Of a stretch of DNA of 64,000 nucleotides, positions 9,205-17,676 are shown piece after piece. Position 1 is the first letter of the stretch. Every line of letters starts with the position of its first letter. The translations under genes were made by a program, and so were the position numbers. Below the pieces are notes generated by a model. That model was not told where the DNA came from, ran no database searches, and saw nothing but the letters and a program-made list of their open reading frames with translations. This DNA is from Virgibacillus aidingensis (GTDB taxonomy: Bacteria > Bacillota > Bacilli > Bacillales > Amphibacillaceae): the NCBI RefSeq assembly GCF_010994035.1, contig NZ_WIXN01000007.1, positions 62,001 through 126,000 of the forward strand, in the 5' to 3' direction.

Positions 9205-9759
9205 CTATATATCAGTCAGGTCATCCGATTTCTTCTTCAGCTTTTTCCTTGCTTCCCTTCCCCAGCTTTTCACGGCATCTGGGGAAACACCTTCCTGTTC
9301 GGCAATTTCTTTTATTGCCATGCCTTCCATCACAAACAATCTTACCCATTTCCACTGGTTCTCACTTAATTCCAACTTTATTTTACGCCAAAAATCTCCG
9401 TTATACGTATACTGTTCTGTTCGTTTTTGAATTGGATAGGATGTGCCGCCTGCTTTGTAATAATTCCCATCTCCTTCTTTCACCATCATTTCCTGTGACA
9501 ATTGATGAATTCCTTCTTTTTCCCGTTCTTTTTTTCTTATTAAATCAATCATCCGATTCCGAATGGTATAATTAAAATAAGTTGCCATCGGCCCCCTGTC
9601 AGGCTCATATTTCTTATAGGCATTCCACATGGCGACCAAACCTTCCTGATAAAACTCCTGCTCCGGATCCCTCACCTGCAATTTATGCATATGATAGAAA
9701 ATCCTCCTTTCATTTTGCCTGAAAATCTCCTCAAAAGTTATGCGCTTCTTTTCAGTCAT
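9205..9759 (-). CDS. Sigma-70 family RNA polymerase sigma factor (short, two-domain)
   Basis: 184 residues with region 2 near residues 10-75 (DPEQEFYQEGLVAMWNAYKK, then PMATYFNYTIRNRMIDLIRK) and region 4 near 130-175 (LFVMEGMAIKEIAEQEGVSP, then DAVKSWGREARKKLKK). Region 2 is typical of small alternative sigma factors of the SigH/ComX-like group rather than of anti-sigma-linked ECF factors, and no anti-sigma gene is adjacent. AAGGAGG precedes the ATG at normal spacing. It is monocistronic, ending against the GerP-like gene and preceded by a 570-base space without genes. Which genes it controls cannot be told from this window. Confidence 0.85.
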   Translation of the reverse strand: MTEKKRITFEEIFRQNERRIFYHMHKLQVRDPEQEFYQEGLVAMWNAYKKYEPDRGPMATYFNYTIRNRMIDLIRKKEREKEGIHQLSQEMMVKEGDGNYYKAGGTSYPIQKRTEQYTYNGDFWRKIKLELSENQWKWVRLFVMEGMAIKEIAEQEGVSPDAVKSWGREARKKLKKKSDDLTDI

Positions 9760-10333
9760 TGATCATACCTCCTTGTCCAAAAAAACCCATTTCTGGACCA
9801 GCTTTGTAATTACTATTCGAAACGCGTCCTTCTCCGGTGGCATAAAACTAAAAATTACTTGTCCACATTATAGAACATTTGTTCCCGTTTTAAAAGTGAC
9901 TTTATATCCAAACACAAAAACATGCACACCCTGAAACACCGGGACGGTTCTTTTGTTGCAATTGGTTTTACAGGGTAGAAATTATAATTTCAGCAATTAA
10001 GGTGGGGCCGGGGAACTATTGCTGTATTGCAGCCCAAAAAAATTGGACCCGGGGAGTTTTAAGTAAAGAAAAAACTGGCACAATCACTAATAGACGAGCA
10101 AATAGTATGGAAATCAAATCCACTGAATATCCCGACCGTTGCAGAATTCCTCTAATAGGATCTATCGTCTTATAAGGGATCAGCTGCAACTATAGTACCG
10201 GAATCCAAGGCGCCCAGATAACCAAAGATCTATACAACTATAGATTTTTTAAATATCACACATAAATAAAAAACTATTTTATTTCAATTTCCATGAAACA
10301 AAACAGTTTTTTCTATTTTCAGCCAAGTGACCA
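9760..10333. other. 574-base intergenic stretch without a convincing gene
   Basis: No frame with a start and ribosome binding site is found. The minus strand is open for 57 codons at 10016-10189. It includes LQLIPYKTIDPIRGIL, faintly VanZ-like, then a hydrophobic stretch, but it lacks a start and may be a decayed membrane-protein remnant or chance. CGGGACGGTTCTTTTG near 9948 loosely recalls the GGGACA repeats found near 30-38 kb. Confidence 0.4.
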
Positions 10334-11749
10334 TTATTCTTCTATATGGAATATCCGTGTTTCTCTTTTCTTTTCACCACTTTCACTTGCAGCTTCAAAG
10401 GTGACAACATGAAATTTCTCTTTCAATCCTTCTTCAGGCTGAAAAGCCATTATTGAGGAATCTTCATCATAATCCGGTTCATATATCTTTCCATCTATGA
10501 TGACCCGTAGACCGTTTTCATTAATAGCTGTGCCATCTGCCAACTCTATCTCAGCACGTAACATCGGAGTTTTGCTTTCCACTGCATCGCCCATTTCCAT
10601 TTTTGGATAAATCTTTATGCCGCTGGCTTCACTTATCGAATCAGGATTGGCACCAGTCTGCACTTCATGCAGCAGCCTTAACGTATTGCCTCCCATTATT
10701 TTCATTATATCGATATGGGAATATCCGCGGCTTTTTAGTTCTGCTGCAATTTTCGGTAAATCGGCGGCATTCTGCATATCCGCCGGAAGTGCTGCCCCGT
10801 CAAAATCAGAACCTATGGCAACGTGATCCGCCCCCATGACCTCCACAGCATGATCAATATGGTCCACAATATCTGACACTGCTGCTTTGCCACTATCGGT
10901 TAAAAATTCCGGATAGAATACAATGCCGATCGCCCCGCCGTTTTCTGCCAGGGACTGCAGCTGTTTATCGTTTAAATTCCGCGGATGGGAATGTAAAGCA
11001 TTGACGCCGGAATGGGTGGCAATAACCGGTTTCTTACTTACATCCAGCACATCCCAGAATGTTCTTTCATCCATATGGGAGACATCAATCACCATGCCAA
11101 GACGGTTCATCTCCTTCACAATCGTTTCGCCAAGATCTGTTAAACCGCCGCTCGAGGGGGTATTCATGCCATCATTATAAACCCGGTTTGCTCCTTCCCC
11201 AAGTTCATTGGAATAATTCCAGGTAAATCCTATTGTTGTTATCCCAAGATCATGATATTGGTGCAGCAGTTCCGCCGCATGGGCACCAGCCAGGGAATAA
11301 GCTCCCTCAATCGCCGGCACTGCAGCAACTTTCCCATCCTGAATTGCCCGCCAGATGTCATCCAAAGTGGATGTGACGGAAAATGTCTCTCTATTATTTT
11401 TTTTCGTCCAATATAAAGCATGAATGGATGCCAGCGTATCACTAATATTTTTTGCATGATTGTCATGATGCCCCGAGGTAAAAGCAGCCATAAACGGTAC
11501 ATGCAGCCCGCCATCCTTCAGCTTCGGGATATCCACTTCAAAATCGGTTTCCCCGCCAATATCCACTGCAGGCATGCCCGTATCATCATCAACTACCTTC
11601 ATCAATGTATCAATGTGGCTGTCCACAATAATCATATTTTCATATACCTCTGCCGGGCTCCATTGTTTCATATCCATCATGGTAATTAAAGGCGTTTTCA
11701 TTGTAAGAGCAAGCATGATAATGCCATATAATACCGAGAGTTTCATCAT
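10334..11749 (-). CDS. Membrane dipeptidase (peptidase family M19), secreted or membrane-anchored
   Basis: Zinc dipeptidase of the renal-dipeptidase family, hydrolysing dipeptides, often with D-residues at the second position. The start is ATG 11749 or 11746, after AAGGAGG; a TTG-type start at 11776 would place that site inside the gene. A hydrophobic leader (KLSVLYGIIMLALT) suggests export. Metal-binding motifs appear in order: VDSHIDT, VPAIEGAYSL, GFTWNYSNELGEG, DVSHMDE, ATHSGVNALHSHPRNL and IGSDFDG. After about residue 380 there is an extra domain of roughly 90 residues, not part of the core M19 fold, rich in beta-type sequence. The gene is monocistronic, with large spaces on both sides. 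Confidence 0.9.
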   Translation of the reverse strand: MMKLSVLYGIIMLALTMKTPLITMMDMKQWSPAEVYENMIIVDSHIDTLMKVVDDDTGMPAVDIGGETDFEVDIPKLKDGGLHVPFMAAFTSGHHDNHAKNISDTLASIHALYWTKKNNRETFSVTSTLDDIWRAIQDGKVAAVPAIEGAYSLAGAHAAELLHQYHDLGITTIGFTWNYSNELGEGANRVYNDGMNTPSSGGLTDLGETIVKEMNRLGMVIDVSHMDERTFWDVLDVSKKPVIATHSGVNALHSHPRNLNDKQLQSLAENGGAIGIVFYPEFLTDSGKAAVSDIVDHIDHAVEVMGADHVAIGSDFDGAALPADMQNAADLPKIAAELKSRGYSHIDIMKIMGGNTLRLLHEVQTGANPDSISEASGIKIYPKMEMGDAVESKTPMLRAEIELADGTAINENGLRVIIDGKIYEPDYDEDSSIMAFQPEEGLKEKFHVVTFEAASESGEKKRETRIFHIEE

Positions 11750-11899
11750 GATTCCTCCTTGCAGATCATTCAGCATATTTATCGATTAAAATTCTGCCTC
11801 CACAAGCACATCCGTCATGTTATAATAATGCTGGCAAACAAAAAAATACAGAATTGCATGAATTCAGGAGGAAAACCCCATAAAGAGGTGAGGTAGAAT

Positions 11900-12430
11900 T
11901 TGTGGCGAAAAATTAGTACATATTATTCTCCGTTTGTGGATGTAATTTCATTTAGTCTGCTGATTCTGACAGGTGTTTATGTCATTTCCCAGTACGGCCA
12001 GCTGCCGGATGACATTCCAAGGCATTTCAATGCCAGGGGCGAGCCTGATGCATGGGGAGGAAAAGGCTTCCTCATTGGCATGCTGATTTTATTCGGTTTT
12101 ATTTTATCCCAGGGATTTATTCTTAATTATTTTTTAATCATGAAGCAGGATGCAAAAGAAGCCATGCAATTTGTCAATATGCCCTTTATTAAAAAAGAAG
12201 AATTGACCGGTAAGCAGGTTTGGCTAATCAAGCGCAGCACGGCAAGGATGATGGCAATCCTTAATCTGTGTCTCAGCATCATGTTCAGCTTCCTTCTCTA
12301 CAGAACAGTGCAAACGGCTATGGAGCAGGAGAACGGCCTTGGTTCGGGTATATTGATTTTCACCATCATCATTTTGCTCGTGCCAATTTACTTTATATGG
12401 AAAATATACCGTGTGGCAAAACAGAACTGA
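11900..12430 (+). CDS. DUF1648-domain membrane protein
   Basis: 176 residues starting with TTG after GAGGTGAGG, 6-7 bases away; no ATG alternative fits. The early segment YGQLPDDIPRHFNARGEPDAW is the DUF1648 signature. Four hydrophobic segments are visible at about residues 14-31, 53-77, 112-132 and 148-166. DUF1648 proteins include SdpI-like immunity and signal proteins, but this one is short and lacks a neighbouring sdp-type toxin gene. Function is unknown. It ends with a strong terminator shared with the converging minus-strand operon. Confidence 0.75.
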   Translation: MWRKISTYYSPFVDVISFSLLILTGVYVISQYGQLPDDIPRHFNARGEPDAWGGKGFLIGMLILFGFILSQGFILNYFLIMKQDAKEAMQFVNMPFIKKEELTGKQVWLIKRSTARMMAILNLCLSIMFSFLLYRTVQTAMEQENGLGSGILIFTIIILLVPIYFIWKIYRVAKQN

Positions 12431-12473
12431 CTGCGCTGTTTTTACCATCTTACAGGTTTTTTCGGCAGATGTA

Positions 12474-12506
12474 AAAAGACTGCACAAATTGTCAGTGCAG
12501 TCTTTT
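12474..12506. terminator. Bidirectional terminator between DUF1648 and DUF3307 genes
   Basis: A 12-bp perfect stem AAAAGACTGCAC (12474-12485) / GTGCAGTCTTTT (12495-12506) with a 9-base loop. The DUF3307 gene stops 4 bases to the right, on the other strand. Confidence 0.9.
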
Positions 12507-12509
12507 CAG

Positions 12510-13382
12510 CTATAAAACCCGAAGTGCAAGAAATCCGAGGCAAACGGCGATCACAATACTAAATAATGTGCCAATCAAATAATATTCAGCAAACCGTTTA
12601 TCCTCAAATTGCCTGAATCTGGTAATGGATTTTATCGCCACCAGAATAGTTATACTCGTCAGTGCCTGATTTACTACCAGAATAATAATCAGAATGCGTT
12701 CCAGCATGCCTATATACCGTCCTATATTTTTGTTTTGCCTGGGATACGCGAAGGAAACTTCTGTTGTAGTAATCGTGCCTGTGACTCTATCATTCTCCTT
12801 TTTTTCCTGTCTTTCCCGTTTTGTATTGATAACCGAATCTTCAGGTGCCAGGTTTTTAAGAACGATGGCAAGAAAATAGGAAGTCCCATAGGTTGCTACC
12901 ATGACCAAAATCCCAAGTGCCAGCATCGTCTCAAGCTGTGTCAGGGATATTCCGTAAAAAAGATATGCATAAATCCCTTCCAACAGTTCAGGCATTGCAA
13001 AAGTTACCACTTGAAAGCTGCGCAGGATCCACACAATCGAGATGACATGCAGCAGCTGATCCAAAACAAAAATAAGGGCATGATGTTTTTGGGAAGTGAC
13101 CATTGCTGAGATGATCTCTTTAATAAAATCGATAATAAAGTGAATGGCCGCAATGGATAAAATCACGGCCGTAAAAATAAGTACAGCGGATAAGCTCCAT
13201 TGATTTTCCCGGATAAAAAACGGCAGCAAAAATAAAAAGTACAACAGCAAATGAATGCCTGTATGGGTTGTGAGCGCCTTTATTCTCGTTGATTTTTCCT
13301 TCTTTTGCTTCACAAGCAAACTTGATTGCAAAAAGAAATCCGCCAAGACATGGGCAAAAATGAGCAATAAAAAATACGTCAT
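12510..13382 (-). CDS. DUF3307-domain polytopic membrane protein
   Basis: 290 residues with about seven hydrophobic segments. The first 125 residues match the DUF3307 pattern (LIFAHVLADFFLQSSLLVKQ, a conserved His-Thr-x-Ile-His, and FIIDFIKE with an acidic residue in the helix). The C-terminal half is a further membrane region of the same type. The ATG overlaps the stop of the SatD-like gene by four bases (ATGA), so translation is coupled. SatD/DUF3307 pairs recur in Firmicutes, and sat genes of streptococci have been linked to secretion and acid tolerance. The biochemical role is unknown. Confidence 0.75.
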   Translation of the reverse strand: MTYFLLLIFAHVLADFFLQSSLLVKQKKEKSTRIKALTTHTGIHLLLYFLFLLPFFIRENQWSLSAVLIFTAVILSIAAIHFIIDFIKEIISAMVTSQKHHALIFVLDQLLHVISIVWILRSFQVVTFAMPELLEGIYAYLFYGISLTQLETMLALGILVMVATYGTSYFLAIVLKNLAPEDSVINTKRERQEKKENDRVTGTITTTEVSFAYPRQNKNIGRYIGMLERILIIILVVNQALTSITILVAIKSITRFRQFEDKRFAEYYLIGTLFSIVIAVCLGFLALRVL

Positions 13383-14071
13383 GTTTTCCCCTCCAAACCA
13401 TCCTGAAGGACATCCAGCAATTCAGCCAAACTTTTCTCCATCTGATGAACCAGCTCATAATTGGCTGCCCTCAGATGATTGCTGATACTTGCTCTTGGGT
13501 TTTTATAGTTAAATAACCTGCCGATTTCCTCATAGGTTTTTCCCGGCTGCTTATTTATTTCATTTATAATTTGCTGCTGTTTCTTACTGCGCTTTTTCTT
13601 ATAGGAGCGAATCATATAAAACTGGCTGTTTACCGCCTGATAAGGAAATGAAGGACTTCCATAAAAAAATGCTTTATTGTTAAATTCCTTATTCCATACG
13701 GCTGCTTCCTTCCTGTTATTTTTCAGATACTGATCCCTTGCCTCCATGGCATAAATAATGGCAGGACTATTGGATGTATGTACGTCAATACGCTTCGTTT
13801 GGTGAATTTCACCACATCCGCATCCTGCATAAACAGCCATTTCCCGGCTATTTGCAAGAATATAGTCTAATGCCCTATAGCCGTCTGCATAACGGCGAAA
13901 TACCCCGATCACCTCATCACCATTACGAATGGTAAAAGACATGATCATTTGATCGGAATATTTTTCATTTAATTTCTCTTTTAGCCTTTGAAGCTGTTTT
14001 TCCAGTTTAGCTGTCTCGATTTTACGTGAATCTGCGACGTCCAGGGCAATACATGCAAACGTATCGGACAT
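13379..14071 (-). CDS. SatD-family protein
   Basis: 230 residues from ATG 14071, which follows GGAGGTGGTGAGAG; the GTG at 14083 lies inside that site and is rejected. The N-terminus (CIALDVADSRKIE, then FTIRNGDEVIGVF, and YAGCGCGEIHQ) has the SatD-family layout, recalling nucleotidyl-cyclase-like folds. The last 70 residues (KTYEEIGRLFNYKNPRASIS) look like a helix-turn-helix. A combined sensing and DNA-binding role is an inference. It is first in a two-gene operon with the DUF3307 membrane protein. GTATAC-containing repeats around 14106-14190 lie in its upstream region and could be operators. Confidence 0.65.
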   Translation of the reverse strand: MSDTFACIALDVADSRKIETAKLEKQLQRLKEKLNEKYSDQMIMSFTIRNGDEVIGVFRRYADGYRALDYILANSREMAVYAGCGCGEIHQTKRIDVHTSNSPAIIYAMEARDQYLKNNRKEAAVWNKEFNNKAFFYGSPSFPYQAVNSQFYMIRSYKKKRSKKQQQIINEINKQPGKTYEEIGRLFNYKNPRASISNHLRAANYELVHQMEKSLAELLDVLQDGLEGKT

Positions 14072-14190
14072 CTCTCTCACCACCTCCAGTAAGCACTTCT
14101 TTTGTATACGGGAAGGAAGTATACATCACCCTTGTATATGCTTTTCACATATATCTATTAAAGTATATTTATTTAAAGTATACAAGTCAA

Positions 14191-14390
14191 TGGGCAGAAG
14201 GGGCTATGCGGCAGCTGGAAAATGAACATTCTTACGGCTAAATCCCGGGTCGGTGCTGAAAACCGCGCTTATCCCGGTGATGTCGCGACTTGAGGGATTG
14301 TCGCTCGGTTTTTCAGCCTTGCAGGCAGCTTCTTGGCTTTTCGTACAACTTTCCTATGTTGCTGGCGGCTTTCATGCCTCTCAGAACGGG
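14191..14390. other. Intergenic stretch before the queuosine operon, partly self-complementary
   Basis: CTGAAAACCGCGC near 14257-14269 is nearly the inverse of GCTCGGTTTTTCAG near 14302-14315, so the region can fold. No ribosome binding site and frame pair marks a gene. It resembles decayed repeat-rich spacer DNA. Confidence 0.3.
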
Positions 14391-14419
14391 TTGACAATTC
14401 AATACTCCCCTTATATAAT
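14391..14419 (+). promoter_or_regulatory. Consensus sigma-A promoter of the queF operon
   Basis: TTGACA (14391-14396) and TATAAT (14414-14419) match the sigma-A consensus exactly and are 17 bases apart. Transcription would begin near 14426, so the riboswitch lies fully in the leader. Confidence 0.92.
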
Positions 14420-14454
14420 AACTCAGGTAAATAAAATATCTGTTGAAGACTGAC

Positions 14455-14548
14455 AGAAGAGGTTCTTAGCTCAAACCCTCTATAAAAAACTAAGGACAGA
14501 TGATGCGATTATAAACCATGTGCCTTAGGGCCATGGTTTTTTATTTTT
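14455..14548 (+). promoter_or_regulatory. PreQ1-I riboswitch with transcription terminator
   Basis: The aptamer has stem AGAGG (14458-14462) / CCTCT (14477-14481), the A-rich strand TATAAAAAAC, and the conserved tail CTAAGGA (14490-14496), which forms the pseudoknot of class I preQ1 aptamers. A terminator follows: AAACCATG (14513-14520) pairs with CATGGTTT (14532-14539) before a T run. Its apical CCTTAG (14523-14528) can pair with CTAAGG of the aptamer, so an antiterminator is available. Binding of preQ1 would hold CTAAGG in the pseudoknot and allow termination. The downstream genes are queF and a queuosine-precursor transporter, as expected. Confidence 0.93.
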
Positions 14549-14600
14549 CATCCTTTTACATGCTTATGAACACACAATCACAGTGAAGGAGGTTGACCCA

Positions 14601-15098
14601 ATGGCCGGAAGAAATGAAGAAGATCTCAAGGATATCACTTTGCTCGGCAATCAGAATACGGAATATCATTTTAATTATGCCCCTGAAGTGCTGGAGACAT
14701 TTGACAATCAGCATCCGGACAGGGACTATTTCGTAAAATTTAACATCCCTGAATTTACTACACTATGCCCAATGACAAAGCAGCCGGATTTCGGAACCAT
14801 TTATATCAGCTATATCCCTGACATAAAAATGGTAGAAAGCAAATCACTGAAATTGTATATTTTCAGCTACAGGAATCATGGCGGGTTTCACGAAGACAGT
14901 ATTAATACGATCATGAACGATTTAATTGAACTCATGGACCCGCGCTACATTGAAGTTTGGGGCAAATTCACGCCAAGGGGCGGCATTTCCATTGACCCGT
15001 ACTGCAATTACGGAAAGCCGGGCACCAAATTCGAACAGATGGCAGACCACCGGATAATGAACCATGATCTGTACCCTGAAAAAATAGATAATCGCTAA
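14601..15098 (+). CDS. queF: NADPH-dependent 7-cyano-7-deazaguanine (preQ0) reductase
   Basis: Reduces preQ0 to preQ1 in queuosine biosynthesis. The start is ATG 14601, 8 bases after AAGGAGG; the GTG at 14583 is upstream of that site. The 165 residues match the short, unimodular QueF type. Nucleophilic Cys56 lies in [14 protein letters not shown], the substrate pocket ESKSLKLY follows, and the conserved histidine and glutamate stand in NHGGFHED. It is the first gene after a preQ1-I riboswitch, so high preQ1 should shut off both it and the transporter gene downstream. Confidence 0.97.
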   Translation: MAGRNEEDLKDITLLGNQNTEYHFNYAPEVLETFDNQHPDRDYFVKFNIPEFTTLCPMTKQPDFGTIYISYIPDIKMVESKSLKLYIFSYRNHGGFHEDSINTIMNDLIELMDPRYIEVWGKFTPRGGISIDPYCNYGKPGTKFEQMADHRIMNHDLYPEKIDNR

Positions 15099-15134
15099 TC
15101 TTAGAGGGTCCGCTTAATCCTTTTCTGTCTACAC

Positions 15135-15168
15135 TTCCCCCGGGTAACAGCCAGCTGACATCGGGGAA
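15135..15168 (+). promoter_or_regulatory. Hairpin just upstream of the transporter ribosome binding site
   Basis: TTCCCC (15135-15140) pairs with GGGGAA (15163-15168); the Shine-Dalgarno AAAAGGAG begins within the last two bases of the stem. It could modulate translation of the transporter gene, but it does not match a riboswitch class that I know. Confidence 0.3.
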
Positions 15169-15183
15169 AAGGAGAAGAAAAAG

Positions 15184-15801
15184 ATGTATACTTATTTAAG
15201 TGCAATGTTTGTCGGCCTTTTAATCATTTCCAATGTGCTGGCCGTTAAACTGGTCAGCATCTGGGGATTTATTTTACCCGGTGCTGTCATCGTTTACGTT
15301 GTAACTTATCTGATAACGGACGTTATCGGAGAGTTGTATGGAAAAGAAGCTGCCAGAAAAACCGTGCAGGCAGGGTTTATCACACAGATTGCAGCACTTA
15401 TTTTTATTTTTATTGCCATCCAGCTGCCGCCTGCCCCTGTATTTGAATCACAAGCACAGTTTGAAGAAATTTTGGGAGGAAGCTTCCGCGTCATTCTCGC
15501 CAGTTTGATTTCTTATTTTGCAAGCCAAAACTTGGACGTAACCATATTTCACCGGCTGAAAGCAAAACACGGAGAAAGCAAACTATGGCTAAGGAATAAC
15601 TTGTCCACCATGACAAGCCAGCTAGTGGATACAGCTATATTTATTACGATTGCTTTTTGGGGAACGGTGCCAGGCGGTGTATTATTCGGCATGATTGCAA
15701 CACAGTATGTATTTAAATTTTTGATAGCGCTAATTGATACGCCCATTGCCTATATACTGGTCTATTTTGGCAGAAAGAGAGAAACTGAAGCAGCTGTGTA
15801 A
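15184..15801 (+). CDS. Queuosine-precursor transporter (YhhQ/YpdP, VUT family)
   Basis: 205-residue membrane protein with about six hydrophobic segments. The early motif VYVVTYLITDVIGELYGKEA is diagnostic of the YhhQ/VUT family, which imports preQ0 or preQ1. The helix with TMTSQLVDTAIFI, containing the conserved Gln, Asp and Thr, and the late DTPIAYILVYFG also fit. It follows queF by 85 bases with no terminator between, so both are under the preQ1-I riboswitch. That makes functional sense: import and reduction of the precursor are controlled together. The exact substrate cannot be read from sequence. Confidence 0.9.
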   Translation: MYTYLSAMFVGLLIISNVLAVKLVSIWGFILPGAVIVYVVTYLITDVIGELYGKEAARKTVQAGFITQIAALIFIFIAIQLPPAPVFESQAQFEEILGGSFRVILASLISYFASQNLDVTIFHRLKAKHGESKLWLRNNLSTMTSQLVDTAIFITIAFWGTVPGGVLFGMIATQYVFKFLIALIDTPIAYILVYFGRKRETEAAV

Positions 15802-16464
15802 AGTAATGAAATGAGGCCACTGAGTAAGCATAGAAAAGACGAACAATCTACCATATTAGCTCCGGAAATATACGTAGACTCCCGGGACTATGGTACAGCC
15901 GGTTCCTCGTCCCACCGGAAAGATTTGAGGGAGCAAAAGCATCGTTAAGCCCCCTAAAGACGAATTAGCAATCTTTATTTGCGAGGAGTGCTGCACCACT
16001 GAAATAATTGCAAAACGAAGCGCACGAGGAGGCTTACCAGCCGCTCGCGGCAAAGCAGACACCGAGAGAACTACCAAAGGGAGTTTGATCAGAAGTCATA
16101 CTTGTGAAAGTGGTGAAAGCGTAGTATATTTCCGAAGCGGGTTTTTATCCTAGTGTATAAGGATATTCTGGTTTCTGTTTACTAAATTGTTTTGTCCCAG
16201 CATATTGACTGCTTCGGATGCTGGATTTCCGTAAGCAGTTTTCACTTTTATTCTATTATAAAGATACCTATTTAAGGAATAGATAAACGTATAGATTCAT
16301 AGGGAAAACTGGCCGCTAGCGCTGCCGGCACTAGCGGCATCAATAGATAGTTCCCCTCAAAGGGGACGGCATTAGTGTGAAAGATGATCCACCGAGCTTT
16401 AGGCTATTTTTCTTTGCTCATTTGAAGAAATCAGCACCGACTTGCAAATGGGCAAAGAAGTAAT
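15802..16464. other. 663-base intergenic region made of repeat fragments and hairpins
   Basis: No credible gene. Segment 15884-15927 (GGGACT, then CTCGTCCCACCGGAAAGAT) recurs with one mismatch over 22 bases inside a composite repeat at 38371-38392. Segment 16170-16201 is the reverse complement of a stretch at 50819-50853. GCCGCTAG/CTAGCGGC (16312-16338) forms a perfect 8-bp hairpin. AGTTCCCCTCAAAGGGGACG follows. The region appears to be an accumulation of short non-coding repeats. Confidence 0.5.
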
Positions 16465-17637
16465 TTATTTAACCTTAATTATTTCATTAATTTTAATTCC
16501 TCTTTCACTGACTTCTTCAATAAACTTTTGATAAGGTATATCGATTGTCGGTGACAAGACACCCTTCTTTTCAATGGTGCCATCCGCAAGCATTTGTGCT
16601 ACAATACTTGCTGTGTAGCCAACAGTGCGGTTCATGGCAAAAAGGCCGGATTCCAAATCCCGTTCATCTATCAGTTCATAAATAATCTCCATCTTTTTCC
16701 CGTCTTTTTTTCCGCGGATAACATTTTTCATGATGGTAAGATCCTTTTCATTCCCTTTATATTGGAGACGCGGTTCAAGATGTTTTACAAGAAAATCGTG
16801 AGGACTTATTCCTTGAAAACCTGGGACAGCTTCTTCCTCTAAAAATCCTAAACCAACCATATCTCTCCAAAATTTCGCATGTCCCTTCCAGCGGATCGTC
16901 CTTCGTTCAGTGGTAACCACTTCATCTGCAATCCCCAGCAATTTGGCAAATTTTACGGCATCCCCATTTGGCATGGACTCTAACCCCTCCACACCGGCTA
17001 CACTAATTTCTTTTATCCATTCCGAATTATGCTGATCCTGTGCAGGTATATCCACCAGTTCCCCATCTATTTTCATTCTTGACGGACGTTTTAAGGTTCT
17101 TAATACCATATCAAAATTCCAGGAAATTTTGTATTTAATAGGATTGTTCGCTGCCTCCGGTTCAGGTACGCCGCCACAATAGGAGTAAAGTTCATATACT
17201 TCATCAAGCTGACTGACGGCATAGCCGCATAACACTAAATCAATACCCGGGTCCAACCCGGATTCAGGCATGATTGCTACTCTTTTTTCTTTTGCCTTTC
17301 TAAAAACTTCCTCACTTAAACCGCTTGCATATGAGCTGTTTACTAAAGGAACTCCCGTTTCTATTGCTGCCCTTGCTGATGTTTCATTAAATCTTACTGG
17401 AAGCAAATCTATTACAGCATCTACATTATCTGAAAAAATTTCTGCCAGGTTCTCCTGAGAAGTGGCATCCACTTTTTGCTTCACAATTTTTTCCATGGCA
17501 AGATAATCACTGAATTCATCCAGTGCCTCAAATGCCATATCTGCACAAACTATCTTTGTTACAGCCTCGTTTCTTCCCAAATCCTGTAAAGCTGCACGTC
17601 CTTGAAGCCCTGCTCCTCCCAATACAACTATTTTCAT
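16465..17637 (-). CDS. Saccharopine-dehydrogenase family oxidoreductase, lysine 6-dehydrogenase-like (copy 1)
   Basis: 390 residues. The N-terminal Rossmann fold opens with VVLGGAGLQGRA. Family landmarks follow in order: RFNETSARAAIETGVPLVNS, ESGLDPGIDLVLCGYAVSQL, RRTIRWKGH, IRGKKDGKK and NRTVGYTASIVAQML. The order and motifs agree with L-lysine 6-dehydrogenases of Bacillaceae rather than with true saccharopine dehydrogenase; the substrate is probably lysine, ornithine or a related diamino acid. It is last of four minus-strand genes (M20 fragment, racemase, NhaC-like carrier, this gene) behind a GntR-type operator and a cre box. A paralogue of the same length lies at 21962-23143. The specificity of the two copies may differ. 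Confidence 0.8.
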   Translation of the reverse strand: MKIVVLGGAGLQGRAALQDLGRNEAVTKIVCADMAFEALDEFSDYLAMEKIVKQKVDATSQENLAEIFSDNVDAVIDLLPVRFNETSARAAIETGVPLVNSSYASGLSEEVFRKAKEKRVAIMPESGLDPGIDLVLCGYAVSQLDEVYELYSYCGGVPEPEAANNPIKYKISWNFDMVLRTLKRPSRMKIDGELVDIPAQDQHNSEWIKEISVAGVEGLESMPNGDAVKFAKLLGIADEVVTTERRTIRWKGHAKFWRDMVGLGFLEEEAVPGFQGISPHDFLVKHLEPRLQYKGNEKDLTIMKNVIRGKKDGKKMEIIYELIDERDLESGLFAMNRTVGYTASIVAQMLADGTIEKKGVLSPTIDIPYQKFIEEVSERGIKINEIIKVK

Positions 17638-17676
17638 ATAAAATTGCCTCCTTTTAATCTGTAATCTTCCAATCTG

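Noticed and set aside
10016-10189. 57-codon minus-strand frame with a faint VanZ-like start
   Set aside because: It has no start codon, ribosome binding site or neighbour support; the similarity covers about ten residues and is within chance.
12474-14071. SatD/DUF3307 pair as a toxin-antitoxin or phage-defence unit
   Set aside because: Neither protein shows a nuclease or toxin motif, and the pair is widespread as an ordinary chromosomal operon.
15856-16077. Minus-strand frame of 73 codons
   Set aside because: It covers repeat-derived spacer DNA, lacks a ribosome binding site, and its composition is typical of a chance frame in a GC-richer repeat.
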